Source of the DNA: Sandaracinus sp.
Lineage (GTDB): Bacteria > Myxococcota_A > Polyangia > Polyangiales > Houyiibacteriaceae
Length of the DNA stretch: 36,740 bases
Assembly: GCA_020633125.1 (NCBI GenBank)
Contig: JACKEH010000044.1
Location: 1 to 36,740 of the forward strand
Reading direction: 5' to 3'
A program made the translations under genes and the position numbers. Positions 8,414-16,070 of this stretch are shown here, piece after piece (position 1 is the first letter of the stretch; every line of letters starts with the position of its first letter). The notes under the pieces are model-generated. The model ran no database searches. It was not told where the DNA came from and saw only the letters and a program-made list of their open reading frames with translations.

Positions 8414-8432
8414 ATTTCGAATCGTGCGCGCC
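8414..8432 (-). promoter_or_regulatory. Shared 19-bp motif, site 1
   Basis: Read on the minus strand this is GGCGCGCACGATTCGAAAT, ending 34 nt before the ATG at 8379. Near-identical copies lie at 11182-11200 and 12772-12790 at almost the same distance from their genes. The core TTCGAA is palindromic and GC-rich half-sites flank it. Operator or promoter function is inferred from conservation and position. Confidence 0.6.
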
Positions 8433-8438
8433 GTGCGC

Positions 8439-9722
8439 TCAGCGCGAGCAGGCCGCGCCGTGTTTGTAGAAGCGCACGTTGTCGTCCACCGAGGTCACGA
8501 CCACGAAGACGTCGTAGGCCTCGACGTAGCGAAAGCGTCCGTAGGTGCCGCCCGAGGTGGTCGAGGTCGGCGCGCCCTCCGCGCTGCCGAGCGTCCACGT
8601 GCGGGTCGCCAGATCGAGGATTCGGGGAGCCCCCTCGTTGGGCCACCCCACCAAGGCATCGGCGCGCACGTCGTAGTCGAAGCCCGGCGCGCGTGCGTCG
8701 TAGACGTCGCCGCCTCCGCTCTCGAAGCGTTGGTCTTCGCGTGCGCCGACACGATCCGCGTTCGAGTACGCGCCGCCGCCGGTGGTCACCCACGCGTCGG
8801 TGACCATCACCTCGGCCTCGGCGTCCCAGACCATGACGTCGCCCGATCCCACCGACCAGAAGAGGTTCCGGGTCGGGTCGAAGGCGCCCGTCTTGTCGCC
8901 GCCGACGGCGTAGCGCGGCCAGAGCGGCGGCGTGCCGAAGCCGGGGACCTCGGTCCAGGTGTCCGCGTCGACGTCGTAGATCGCGAAGCTCTCCGATCGG
9001 CGCACGAAGACTCGACGGCCGTTCGAGTCGTAGGCGACCGCTTGCGAGTAGTTCGAACGTGCGGGCGTCCGTGTGCGCCACGTGGCGCTCTCGAAGTCGA
9101 AGAGCCACGTCTGGTCGGTGCCGCTTCCGTCGCGGGCGCGGGAGCCGCCGTGCCCGAAGAGCGCGTCGAGGTGCGTGAGGTATTCGACGCCGTCGTAGGT
9201 GTGCCGCGAGATCGGCGATCCGTCGGGCATCGGGTCTTGGTTCAACACGCTCGCGTCGGGCACGGACGTGGGATCCGTCAGGCGCGACCAGCGGCCTTCG
9301 CGAAGGTCGAAGGCGTAGAGCTCGTTGCCCCAATAGTCGTCGTGCCCACCGCCCCAGACGACCAAGCGCCGGCGGAGCGAGTCGTAGGCGCCGCCGCTCC
9401 ACGCGCTGACGACCGCACGGCATCCGACGATGCCGCGTTGGCCGAAGGTCTCGGGCGCGCAGACCTCGCGCATCGTGGTGCTCGGCGCCTCGTACCACGT
9501 GTTCGGAGGCAGCTCGACGAGCGTTCGCTCGAACGCCGTGAGGCCTTCGGTCGAGGGACAGCGTTCGCTCGGGAGCGTGTCGGGGGCTCCGTCGTTCGTC
9601 GCGTCGAGCGCGCTCGCGTCGGAGCGTTCGTCGGAGGCATCGAGGCGTGACGCGTCGGCGACCGAGGCGTCGTCGTCGCCACAGCCGAAGACCACGAGGG
9701 CGAGCACGAGCCACGCTCTCAT
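8439..9722 (-). CDS. Kelch/galactose-oxidase-like lipoprotein
   Basis: The 427-residue product has a lipoprotein signal (MRAWLVLALVVFGC) followed by an Asp/Ala/Ser-rich linker to about residue 55. The remainder contains kelch-like propeller repeats: SGGAYDSLRRRLVVWGGGHDDYWGNELYAFDLREGRWSRL is a textbook blade, followed by TDQTWLFDFESATWRTRT, FAIYDVDADTWTEVPGF, VMVWDAEAEVMV and RILDLATRTWTLG. A six-bladed outer-membrane-anchored propeller is likely; no catalytic Cys/Tyr pair of galactose oxidase can be assigned, so a binding or scaffold role is as probable as catalysis. Its ATG overlaps the stop of the upstream beta-helix gene (ATGA, 9719-9722), implying translational coupling and a shared function. 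Confidence 0.8.
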   Translation of the reverse strand: MRAWLVLALVVFGCGDDDASVADASRLDASDERSDASALDATNDGAPDTLPSERCPSTEGLTAFERTLVELPPNTWYEAPSTTMREVCAPETFGQRGIVGCRAVVSAWSGGAYDSLRRRLVVWGGGHDDYWGNELYAFDLREGRWSRLTDPTSVPDASVLNQDPMPDGSPISRHTYDGVEYLTHLDALFGHGGSRARDGSGTDQTWLFDFESATWRTRTPARSNYSQAVAYDSNGRRVFVRRSESFAIYDVDADTWTEVPGFGTPPLWPRYAVGGDKTGAFDPTRNLFWSVGSGDVMVWDAEAEVMVTDAWVTTGGGAYSNADRVGAREDQRFESGGGDVYDARAPGFDYDVRADALVGWPNEGAPRILDLATRTWTLGSAEGAPTSTTSGGTYGRFRYVEAYDVFVVVTSVDDNVRFYKHGAACSR

Positions 9723-11146
9723 CGCGGCACCTCGGGGGCGTCGAGCGTCAACGCCGAAGCGCGTGTCGTCGAGAACGCGCCGGCGACGGGCGCGCGGATC
9801 TGCCCATCGAAGTCGCGCATCGCTTCGGGCGGCACCGCTTCGATCTCGATCGCGAGCGCGTCGAGGTCGAGGGGGTGCAGGTCGAGCACCCCCGACGCGC
9901 CTTCGGGGGCGCGCAGAAAGGACGATGCGTCCCCCCACGTTCCGGTGACGTTCTGCGCGACGTCGCTGGCGGAGAGCGGTGTCGCGGCGAAGACGGCGTT
10001 GTAGCGCGCGCGTTGCGTCGCGTCCGAGGCACCGCCGCGAATCGACACGCCGAGCCCCGTCGCGACCACCGTGTTGAACGCGAAGTCGACTTCGCGCGGG
10101 ACGTCGTTGTGCGGCTGAATCGAGACCGCGCCGCCGCTCGGGTTCACGAAGGCGTTGCCCACGATCACGAGGTTTCCTTCGGCTTGCAGCAGGTTCTCGG
10201 TGGCGTTGTCGTAGAAGAGGTTGCCGTAGACGACGTAACGGTCGTTCTGCCCCTCGCCGCTCGTCGGGAGGTGGCCGAAGAGCACGTTCGGCCGCGCGTT
10301 TCCGCCGGTCGATGCGCCACGGGTCTTCGCGAAGACGTTGTGACGCACGATCGTGTCGCCGGTCGGCATGCCCGCGGGTCGCGGATTCTGGTGTTTGATC
10401 TGCATCGCGTAGCCGATCGAATCGATCACGGTGTTGAATTCGATCACGCCACGGACGAAGGGCATCGAGCCGTCGGAGTTGCCGAGGTAGAGCCCGGTGC
10501 CCGCGCCTTCGATGCGGTTGCCGCGAATCACCCAATCGGAGGCGGGGCTCTTCGTCGAGATGCCGACGATCTGTTGGTCGCCGCCGAGCCCGACCATGCG
10601 CAGGCCTTCGATCACGACGTGATGCGTCGGCTGCTCGGTGCCGCCTTGCGACGCCACGCCGAAGCCCGCGAGGCCGCGGCCGTCCACGTCGAGGTTTCGA
10701 ATTTTGATCCAGCTCGCGCCGTGAACCGCGAGCACGTTGAACGAATCGCTGCCGAGGAAGCGGGGACGGCTCGAGGGATCGAGCGCTTCGACGACGACGC
10801 AGCGACCTTCCTCGCCCGAGCGCCGCATGGGCAGGCCTCGCAGGTAGTCTCCCGCGCGAAGTCGCAACACGTCGCCGGGCTCGAGCGTGTCCAGCACGGC
10901 GCGGTAGTCGTCGGGGCCGGCTTCGAGCGTGCGGCCTCCGCCTTCGCAGTCTTCCCACGCCAGCGGGGCCCACGTGCGCGGCGGCGTGCCCGCGTCTTCG
11001 GTCGTGCCTCCGTCGTCGGTGGGAACCGCGGCGTCGCGACCTCCGTCGCCGTCGATTCCGCCGTCGTGGCCGCCCGCGTCGACCGCAGCCGAGGTGCCTC
11101 CACCGCAGGCGACACCGAAGGCGAGGAGGAAGACGATCGCGCGCAT
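9719..11146 (-). CDS. Right-handed parallel beta-helix lipoprotein
   Basis: The 475-residue protein begins with a lipoprotein signal (MRAIVFLLAFGVAC) and an Asp/Gly-rich linker. From about residue 60 it reads as a parallel beta-helix protein: a GDVLRLRAGDY...RRSGEEGRCVVVEAL opening, then repeated short strands with Asn and Asp turns (WIKIRNLDVDG, HHVVIEGLRMVGL, DWVIRGNRIEGA, GVIEFNTVIDS, DTIVRHNVFAKT, YVVYGNLFYDN). This is the fold of pectate lyases and related polysaccharide lyases or epimerases, but I cannot assign catalytic residues, so substrate is unknown. It is first in a two-gene operon with the kelch lipoprotein (4-bp ATGA overlap), and it is preceded by the shared 19-bp motif. A role on extracellular polysaccharide is inferred from fold and location. 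Confidence 0.8.
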   Translation of the reverse strand: MRAIVFLLAFGVACGGGTSAAVDAGGHDGGIDGDGGRDAAVPTDDGGTTEDAGTPPRTWAPLAWEDCEGGGRTLEAGPDDYRAVLDTLEPGDVLRLRAGDYLRGLPMRRSGEEGRCVVVEALDPSSRPRFLGSDSFNVLAVHGASWIKIRNLDVDGRGLAGFGVASQGGTEQPTHHVVIEGLRMVGLGGDQQIVGISTKSPASDWVIRGNRIEGAGTGLYLGNSDGSMPFVRGVIEFNTVIDSIGYAMQIKHQNPRPAGMPTGDTIVRHNVFAKTRGASTGGNARPNVLFGHLPTSGEGQNDRYVVYGNLFYDNATENLLQAEGNLVIVGNAFVNPSGGAVSIQPHNDVPREVDFAFNTVVATGLGVSIRGGASDATQRARYNAVFAATPLSASDVAQNVTGTWGDASSFLRAPEGASGVLDLHPLDLDALAIEIEAVPPEAMRDFDGQIRAPVAGAFSTTRASALTLDAPEVPR

Positions 11147-11181
11147 GCTTCGAAGGGTGAGGTGGGACCTTCGCGCGATCG

Positions 11182-11200
11182 ATTTCGAAACGTGCGCGCC
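11182..11200 (-). promoter_or_regulatory. Shared 19-bp motif, site 2
   Basis: Read on the minus strand this is GGCGCGCACGTTTCGAAAT, ending 35 nt before the ATG at 11146. It differs from site 1 at a single base and from site 3 at a single base. It should act on the beta-helix plus kelch operon. Confidence 0.6.
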
Positions 11201-11211
11201 GGACCGCTCCG

Positions 11212-11269
11212 CTCGGCGGCGCCGACGCCACCCGAAGAAGCTCAGCGGCGCCGACGCCACCGAAAGAAG
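11212..11269. repeat. Tandem duplication of 29 bp at the 3' end of a gene
   Basis: The segments 11212-11240 and 11241-11269 match at 26 of 29 positions and are directly adjacent. The right-hand unit encodes the terminal FFRWRRRR and stop of the MYXO-CTERM protein; the left-hand unit is the same sequence lying after the stop, with the stop codon replaced by CGA. Confidence 0.75.
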
Positions 11270-12738
11270 AGCGCCGCGAGGAGCGGCCAGGCGCCCGCCG
11301 CATCGGCGCTCGTCGCGCACGAGCAACCACCGCCACCGCCGCCCTCGCTCGTGCCCGAGTCCGGGCGTGGCATGCGGCCTCCGTCCGCACCCGGGCTCAC
11401 GGGACCCGCATCGCTTCCGGGCACGCTCGCGTCGCGATCCGCGGGGCCGCCGTCGGAGCCCGGGATCGGCGTCACGTCGACGTCCTTGAAGCCTTCGCCG
11501 ATCGCCCAACCGGGACCACCGGCCGCGAGCGCGTAGGCGCCGACGTCCGCCACGCCCAATCGCGCGTTCCCGTCGAAGTCGTCGGCCACGACGTGCGTCA
11601 CGTCGCCGGCGCCGTCGAGCGCACCGCCCACGCGAGGGAAGAGGTTCATCGGGGGCGCGCCGTCCAGGCTCGCCATCACGAGGTCGTCGATCACGCCCGC
11701 GCTCACGCCCGGGCCGCTGCCGTTGCCGACGTTGCCCACGCTCACGAGCATCGAGGTGTCGCCGTTCGCGAAGATCGAGGTACCGCCGCCGGTGTAGAGC
11801 GCGTTGTTCGCGATCACCACCGAGCCGGTCGCGCCGCGCAGCGCGATCGGGTTGCCCGGGTTGAGAATCGTGTTGTGCACCACGACGAGATTCGACGGAG
11901 TGCCCGCTTGGTGCGGCTGCATCGCGAGCCCCGCGCCGCCCGCGCCGAGGATGAGGTTGTTGCGAATCGTCGCATCGGCGGCGGCTTGAATCGCGTTGTC
12001 GCCGCAGCCCCACATCACGTTGCGCTCGATCACGTTCGGCGCGCCGTTGCCCGCGGTCGCGTAGGTGAGGATGCAGGGGTACTTCGTGTCGTGGATCACG
12101 TTGTCGCGGACCACGTTGCCGAAGCTGCCTTCTTTGATCTCGATGCCGTCGCCTTGGCTCACCGACGCTTGGTTCGTGTGGTGGACGTGGTTGCCTTCGA
12201 TGAGCGCGTTGGCGAGCTGACAGCCGTTCGAATTGCAGCCGAGGTACATGCCCTCGCCGGTGCCGTTGGTGTGGTGGATCTCGTTTCGGAGGATGCGCAT
12301 GCCCTCGTAGCGCTGGCCCCCGTCGTTCATGCGCAGCGCGACGTCGGCGGTGTCGAAGATCTCGCAGCCTTCGATCGTGACGAAGCGGCCGTGCTCGAAG
12401 CGAAGGCCCGCGGAGCCGCCGGAGAACGCGAGCCCACGAATCTCGACGTACTCGGCGCGAATGTCCCAGACGTTCTGGCTCGCGTTCGGCCGATGGAAAT
12501 GCGGTCGCGCGCCCTCGGCGGCGCGAATCACGATCGGCATCGCTTCGGTGCCGGTGAGATCGAACGAGAAGCGGGAGCCGTCGAGGGGGTAGTCGCCGTC
12601 CGCGAGCACGAGCTCGTCGCCGGGCGTGAGCGCGTTGATGCGCGCCTCGACGTCGTCGCCGGGACCGGCGGTGAAGGTCTCCGCGAGGGCGGGAGAGGTC
12701 GACGAGAGGAGGAGCAGCGCGACGAACGACGAACGCAT
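11242..12738 (-). CDS. Secreted parallel beta-helix protein with MYXO-CTERM tail
   Basis: The 498-residue product has a cleavable signal peptide (MRSSFVALLLLSSTSPALA) and starts a beta-helix at about residue 25 (GPGDDVEARINALTPGDELVLADGDY, the usual opening of this group). Repeats follow: YVEIRGLAFSGG, FVTIEGCEIFDT, MRILRNEIHHTNGTGEG, ALIEGNHVHHTNQA, NVVRDNVIHDT, NVIERNVMWGC, ATIRNNLILGA, LVVVHNTILN. After residue 430 comes a Pro/Asp/Gly linker, a GGGGGGCSC cluster, a hydrophobic stretch and a terminal Arg run, fitting MYXO-CTERM sorting to the outer surface. The ATG at 12738 was chosen for the signal; the longer frame from 12807 crosses the shared 19-bp motif. Probably carbohydrate-active or carbohydrate-binding; substrate unknown. 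It stands alone as a transcription unit. Confidence 0.8.
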   Translation of the reverse strand: MRSSFVALLLLSSTSPALAETFTAGPGDDVEARINALTPGDELVLADGDYPLDGSRFSFDLTGTEAMPIVIRAAEGARPHFHRPNASQNVWDIRAEYVEIRGLAFSGGSAGLRFEHGRFVTIEGCEIFDTADVALRMNDGGQRYEGMRILRNEIHHTNGTGEGMYLGCNSNGCQLANALIEGNHVHHTNQASVSQGDGIEIKEGSFGNVVRDNVIHDTKYPCILTYATAGNGAPNVIERNVMWGCGDNAIQAAADATIRNNLILGAGGAGLAMQPHQAGTPSNLVVVHNTILNPGNPIALRGATGSVVIANNALYTGGGTSIFANGDTSMLVSVGNVGNGSGPGVSAGVIDDLVMASLDGAPPMNLFPRVGGALDGAGDVTHVVADDFDGNARLGVADVGAYALAAGGPGWAIGEGFKDVDVTPIPGSDGGPADRDASVPGSDAGPVSPGADGGRMPRPDSGTSEGGGGGGCSCATSADAAGAWPLLAALFFRWRRRR

Positions 12739-12771
12739 GCCCGAGGGTCCCAGAGCCACGCTCGTCACGAC

Positions 12772-12790
12772 ATTTCGAAACGCGCGCGCC
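12772..12790 (-). promoter_or_regulatory. Shared 19-bp motif, site 3
   Basis: Read on the minus strand this is GGCGCGCGCGTTTCGAAAT, ending 33 nt before the ATG at 12738. It is bracketed by a 7-bp inverted pair, CACGACA at 12766-12772 and TGTCGTG at 12792-12798 (approximate ends), giving the site extra dyad symmetry. An AT-rich stretch with TTAAAT lies about 30 bp upstream and could contain a promoter. Confidence 0.55.
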
Positions 12791-12837
12791 GTGTCGTGTG
12801 TACGCAAGTGTTCGATTTAATTGCGAAAAGCGTCGCG

Positions 12838-13782
12838 TCAGGGGCTCGCGGTGAGCGCGAAGACGGGCGGGAAGACCTCGTTGTCGATCGGGGGCGCCTC
12901 GCGTTCGATCGTCGTCAGCGCGACCGCGCCCGCCACGAGGCCGGCCACCACGACGCCCGTGACCACCCAGAACCACGGGCGACGCAACACCGAGCGCTCG
13001 GGCGGATCGAGCGTGAGCGCGACGCGACGTCCCGCGGGCACCTCGACCTCGGTGGTGCGTTCGCCGTGTGGGCCACGCACGAGCACCGCGTAGCGTCCCG
13101 GCGGCAGCTCGGCGCGCAGCGGCGCCACGCCTTCGGCATGCCCCTCCACCACGAAGTAGGTGTCGGCTTCGGTGCTCCGCAGCAGCAACGTGCTCGGTCG
13201 CTCGTCGACGCTCGCTTCGAGGCGAATCGTGACCTCCACCACGCCGCCGGGCACCGTGGTGAAGCGTCGCTCCGTGCTCTGGTGGTCGAGCGCGCCGACC
13301 ACGATCACGTGCTCGCCGGGATCGACGCGAAGCACCTGCGAGCCTGGCGCCTCTGCGACGGGCACGGTGTCGAGGCGGGCTTCGAGCTCGTTCGGTCCTT
13401 CGAGGGTCAGACGAAGCTCACCGATGGTCGCGCGCACCTCGGCCTGCAACGCCTCCACCGACGCGCGATCGCGCCCGCGAAGCGTGCCGAGCTCTCCGTC
13501 GAGCAGCCGTTGGTAGAGGCGCTCGGCCTGCAGGGCTTCGCCGAGGCCGCGCAGCGCGAGCGCCCAGTTGAAGGCGGTCGGTAGACGCGGGGCGAGCTCG
13601 AAGGAACGTTCGAACTCGTCCGCCGCGTCGCGAAAGCGGCCGGCGTCGAGGGCCTGCATGCCGGCGTCGAAGCGGACGCGTGCTTCCGGGGCTTGGGCGG
13701 CCCCGTTCGACACGTTCGCGACGAGCGCGACGAGCGCGACGAAGAGAAGCCGTACGAGGGCTCGGTGCCACGCGTGGCTCAT
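12838..13782 (-). CDS. TPR/PEGA-like exported protein with C-terminal membrane anchor
   Basis: The 314-residue product has a signal peptide (VRLLFVALVALVANVSNGAAQA), then TPR-like helices (ARVRFDAGMQALDAGRFRDAADEFERSFELAP..AFNWALALRGLGEALQAERLYQRLL, residues about 28-95). Two beta-rich segments follow, with PEGA-like wording (ADTYFVVEGHAEGVAPLRAELPPGRYAVLVRGPHGERTTEVEVPAGRRVALTL, about 215-270), and a single transmembrane helix (WFWVVTGVVVAGLVAGAVAL) near the end. This architecture is very common in Myxococcota, and the function is not established; PEGA domains are thought to bind envelope or surface-layer components. Its ATG overlaps the stop of the small lipoprotein gene (ATGA), so it is the last gene of a three-gene operon. 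Confidence 0.75.
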   Translation of the reverse strand: MSHAWHRALVRLLFVALVALVANVSNGAAQAPEARVRFDAGMQALDAGRFRDAADEFERSFELAPRLPTAFNWALALRGLGEALQAERLYQRLLDGELGTLRGRDRASVEALQAEVRATIGELRLTLEGPNELEARLDTVPVAEAPGSQVLRVDPGEHVIVVGALDHQSTERRFTTVPGGVVEVTIRLEASVDERPSTLLLRSTEADTYFVVEGHAEGVAPLRAELPPGRYAVLVRGPHGERTTEVEVPAGRRVALTLDPPERSVLRRPWFWVVTGVVVAGLVAGAVALTTIEREAPPIDNEVFPPVFALTASP

Positions 13783-14318
13783 TCGGCCACCTCGCAGGTC
13801 GGAGCCCACACCCCGTGCTCGCAAAGCTGCACCTCGCCCTCTTCGCACGCGCGATCCGTCTCGCAACGACCCACCGCGACGCAGCGCGGAACCGCACAAC
13901 CCTCGGTCGTGCACGCGCACGAGAAGCCGTCGCCGCACGCGAAGCCCTCGCAGGCCGCGTCGAGGCGAACCGTCGGAGTCGGCACACGTCCGTCGACGAA
14001 GGCGAACGAGACGTCCCGCCGCACGAGCTCGTCCGTGGGACCCGCGCGTAGGACGAGGCGCAAGCGCACGTCGTCGGCGCCGGAGCGCGGCACCACCCGA
14101 AGACCGGTCGGCAACACGAGCCCCGTGTCGCCTCCGACGAGCTGCTCGTCGCGGTAGATGGACGTGCCTTCGGCGTCGAAGGCGCTCACCTCGAGCACGC
14201 GCTCCCGCGGCAAGAGCGCGTCGTCGACGTCGAGGGTCACGTGCACCTCGGTCGGAGCCCCGCATCCGAACAGCGCCAGCGCGGCGAGCGTGTGCCCTAG
14301 GCGGCGGATGCGCGTCAC
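13779..14318 (-). CDS. Small Cys-rich lipoprotein
   Basis: This 179-residue protein has a lipoprotein signal (VTRIRRLGHTLAALALFGC) and a beta-rich middle (VHVTLDVDDALLPRERVLEVSAFDAEGTSIY). Its Cys-rich C-terminus contains about twelve cysteines in 65 residues (ACEGFACGDGFSCACTTEGCAVPRC...), suggesting several disulfides. No family is recognised. I chose the GTG at 14318 because it overlaps the upstream stop (GTGA), the same 4-bp coupling seen at the next junction; an alternative ATG at 14345 would add nine residues. It is the middle gene of the operon 15958 to 12838. Confidence 0.65.
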   Translation of the reverse strand: MTRIRRLGHTLAALALFGCGAPTEVHVTLDVDDALLPRERVLEVSAFDAEGTSIYRDEQLVGGDTGLVLPTGLRVVPRSGADDVRLRLVLRAGPTDELVRRDVSFAFVDGRVPTPTVRLDAACEGFACGDGFSCACTTEGCAVPRCVAVGRCETDRACEEGEVQLCEHGVWAPTCEVAE

Positions 14319-15958
14319 GGCCCACCTCGCGTTCCGGGCGGCCACGAACCGTCGCAGCGGCTGTCGGTCTCGAGCGCGCCGAGCCGTGGTGTCCCTCCAC
14401 GTCGTCGCCCGCAGAAGTCACGGTCTACCTCGGCCTCGCTCGTCGCGAGCGCGCCCGCGCGTGGCCGAAGGTCGTCGGCGCTCGACCACACCTCGGCGGG
14501 CACGGCGCCGAAGCGATCGTCCTGCGAGGCGTGCGTCGATTCCGCGGTCACCGACGCGGCGCCGGTGAAGACGTTGCCAACGCTGCGCACGCGCGACGAG
14601 GCTTCGACGCGCAAGTCGCCCATCACGCTCTCGTGCTCGATTCGGCAGTCGAAGCAGCCGTGCAAGGCCAGGCCGAAGCCCTCGTCGCATCCGCGCACCA
14701 CGTCGTTTCGAAAGGTCGCGCGGGTGTGCTCGGGAGCGGCCGCGACGACACCCACCGCGAGCCCGACGCGCGGGCCACCGCCTTCGACGGAGTGCCGACA
14801 CCACACGAGGTTTCCTTCGAAGAGCCCGTCCTCACCGCCCTCGACGAAGTACGCGGCGTACGCGGTCGCGGTCGCGTGCACGAGATCGCGCAGCACGTTG
14901 CCGCGCACCACCCAGCGCGACACGCGCGAGATGCGGAGGCCCGTGACGCGGTTGCCGACCGCGCGCGGCCGCGTGAGGAAGACCTCGTTGTGCTCGAAGA
15001 GCCCGTCGTCCGGGGCCACACCCGCCGCGTTCCGGTTCGCGTGAAGCGCTTGGTTGAAATCCCACACGCGGTTGTCGCGAATCACGACGTGGGTCGCCGG
15101 CCCGGTCACGTGAAAGGCGTGCTCGCATGCGTCGTCGCTCGGGCACGCGCCTTCGATGTCGAGGCCTTCGATCACCCACCACGGGTGGCGAATCAGGAAG
15201 ACCTCGGCCACGCTGGTTCCGACGAAGCGCACCCTCGCGGTGCCCGGCTCGCGCGCGCGCACCACGATGGGCGCACCCTCCGCGCCGCCGACGGTGGAGA
15301 CGAGGTTGGCGGTCAGATCGTAGGTGCCCGGCTCGAGCACGATCGCGTCGCCGGCTCGCGCGTCGGCGACCGCGCTCGCGAGCTCGTCGCCGGTGCGTAC
15401 TTGCACGGTGCGAAGCGGTTCGTCGCCGCGTCCCGCCGGCGGCACGAAGGGAATCGGCTCGCAGCGCCCGTCGATGCACGTCTCGTCGGCGCCACACATC
15501 CGGTGGAAGAGGATGCAATCGTCGGAGAAGACCAAGCGGTGACGTTGGCGCCCGAGCTCGCCGGGCTTCGGAAAGCTGGAGCGAAACGAACGCTCGTTGA
15601 AGACCTCGAGGCTTCCGTCGGCCGCGGGTCGCAGCACACGGCCACGCACGGTGAAGGAGCGATGCCAATCCCCGTCGAGTGGGCGAATCGGCAGCTCGGG
15701 CGTGGGAAACGCGAGCGCGCCGTCGAGCATCACGCGACGCTCTTCGGCGACCTCGCCGAGCTCGTCGAAGACCGTGTACTCGAGCGCGGTGGCTTGGGCC
15801 GCGGTCTCGGTCTCGGCGTCGAACGTGACGAGGAACTCGCTCTCGTAGACGAGCGTGCAGGCGACGAGCACGACGCACGAAGCCAGCCCCGAACGCGAAA
15901 GGCCGGCGCCACGGAGGTGGGGCCGGCGGGAAATCGGCGAGCGAACGCGACGGGTCAC
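14315..15958 (-). CDS. Parallel beta-helix lipoprotein
   Basis: The 547-residue protein has a long Arg-containing leader and a lipobox (ASCVVLVAC) near residue 34. Residues about 35-170 form an N-terminal domain ending in a Cys cluster (DDCILFHRMCGADETCIDGRC). From about residue 185 a beta-helix starts (VRTGDELASAVADARAGDAIVLEPGTYDL), continuing with WWVIEGLDIEGA, HVVIRDNRVWDF, DGLFEHNEVFLT, RWVVRGNVLRDL, DGLFEGNLVWC and ATFRNDVVRGC. This is the third beta-helix protein in 6 kb, but it lacks both the 19-bp motif and a MYXO-CTERM tail. The start is a GTG; no other good start precedes the signal. First gene of a three-gene operon with GTGA and ATGA junctions. Confidence 0.75.
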   Translation of the reverse strand: MTRRVRSPISRRPHLRGAGLSRSGLASCVVLVACTLVYESEFLVTFDAETETAAQATALEYTVFDELGEVAEERRVMLDGALAFPTPELPIRPLDGDWHRSFTVRGRVLRPAADGSLEVFNERSFRSSFPKPGELGRQRHRLVFSDDCILFHRMCGADETCIDGRCEPIPFVPPAGRGDEPLRTVQVRTGDELASAVADARAGDAIVLEPGTYDLTANLVSTVGGAEGAPIVVRAREPGTARVRFVGTSVAEVFLIRHPWWVIEGLDIEGACPSDDACEHAFHVTGPATHVVIRDNRVWDFNQALHANRNAAGVAPDDGLFEHNEVFLTRPRAVGNRVTGLRISRVSRWVVRGNVLRDLVHATATAYAAYFVEGGEDGLFEGNLVWCRHSVEGGGPRVGLAVGVVAAAPEHTRATFRNDVVRGCDEGFGLALHGCFDCRIEHESVMGDLRVEASSRVRSVGNVFTGAASVTAESTHASQDDRFGAVPAEVWSSADDLRPRAGALATSEAEVDRDFCGRRRGGTPRLGALETDSRCDGSWPPGTRGGP

Positions 15959-16070
15959 GGACGTCTCGACGATCGCACACGCTTAGGGCGATCGAAAGCG
16001 GGCACGTGAAGGGGGGCGACGCGATTCGTTCGTGTGGGGAGCGGGGCGGAGACGGACCTCGGAGAACACA

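Noticed and set aside
8380..9714. Upstream extension of the cytochrome gene to 9714
   Set aside because: The extension reads through the kelch gene in another frame, while the ATG at 8379 begins a proper signal peptide.
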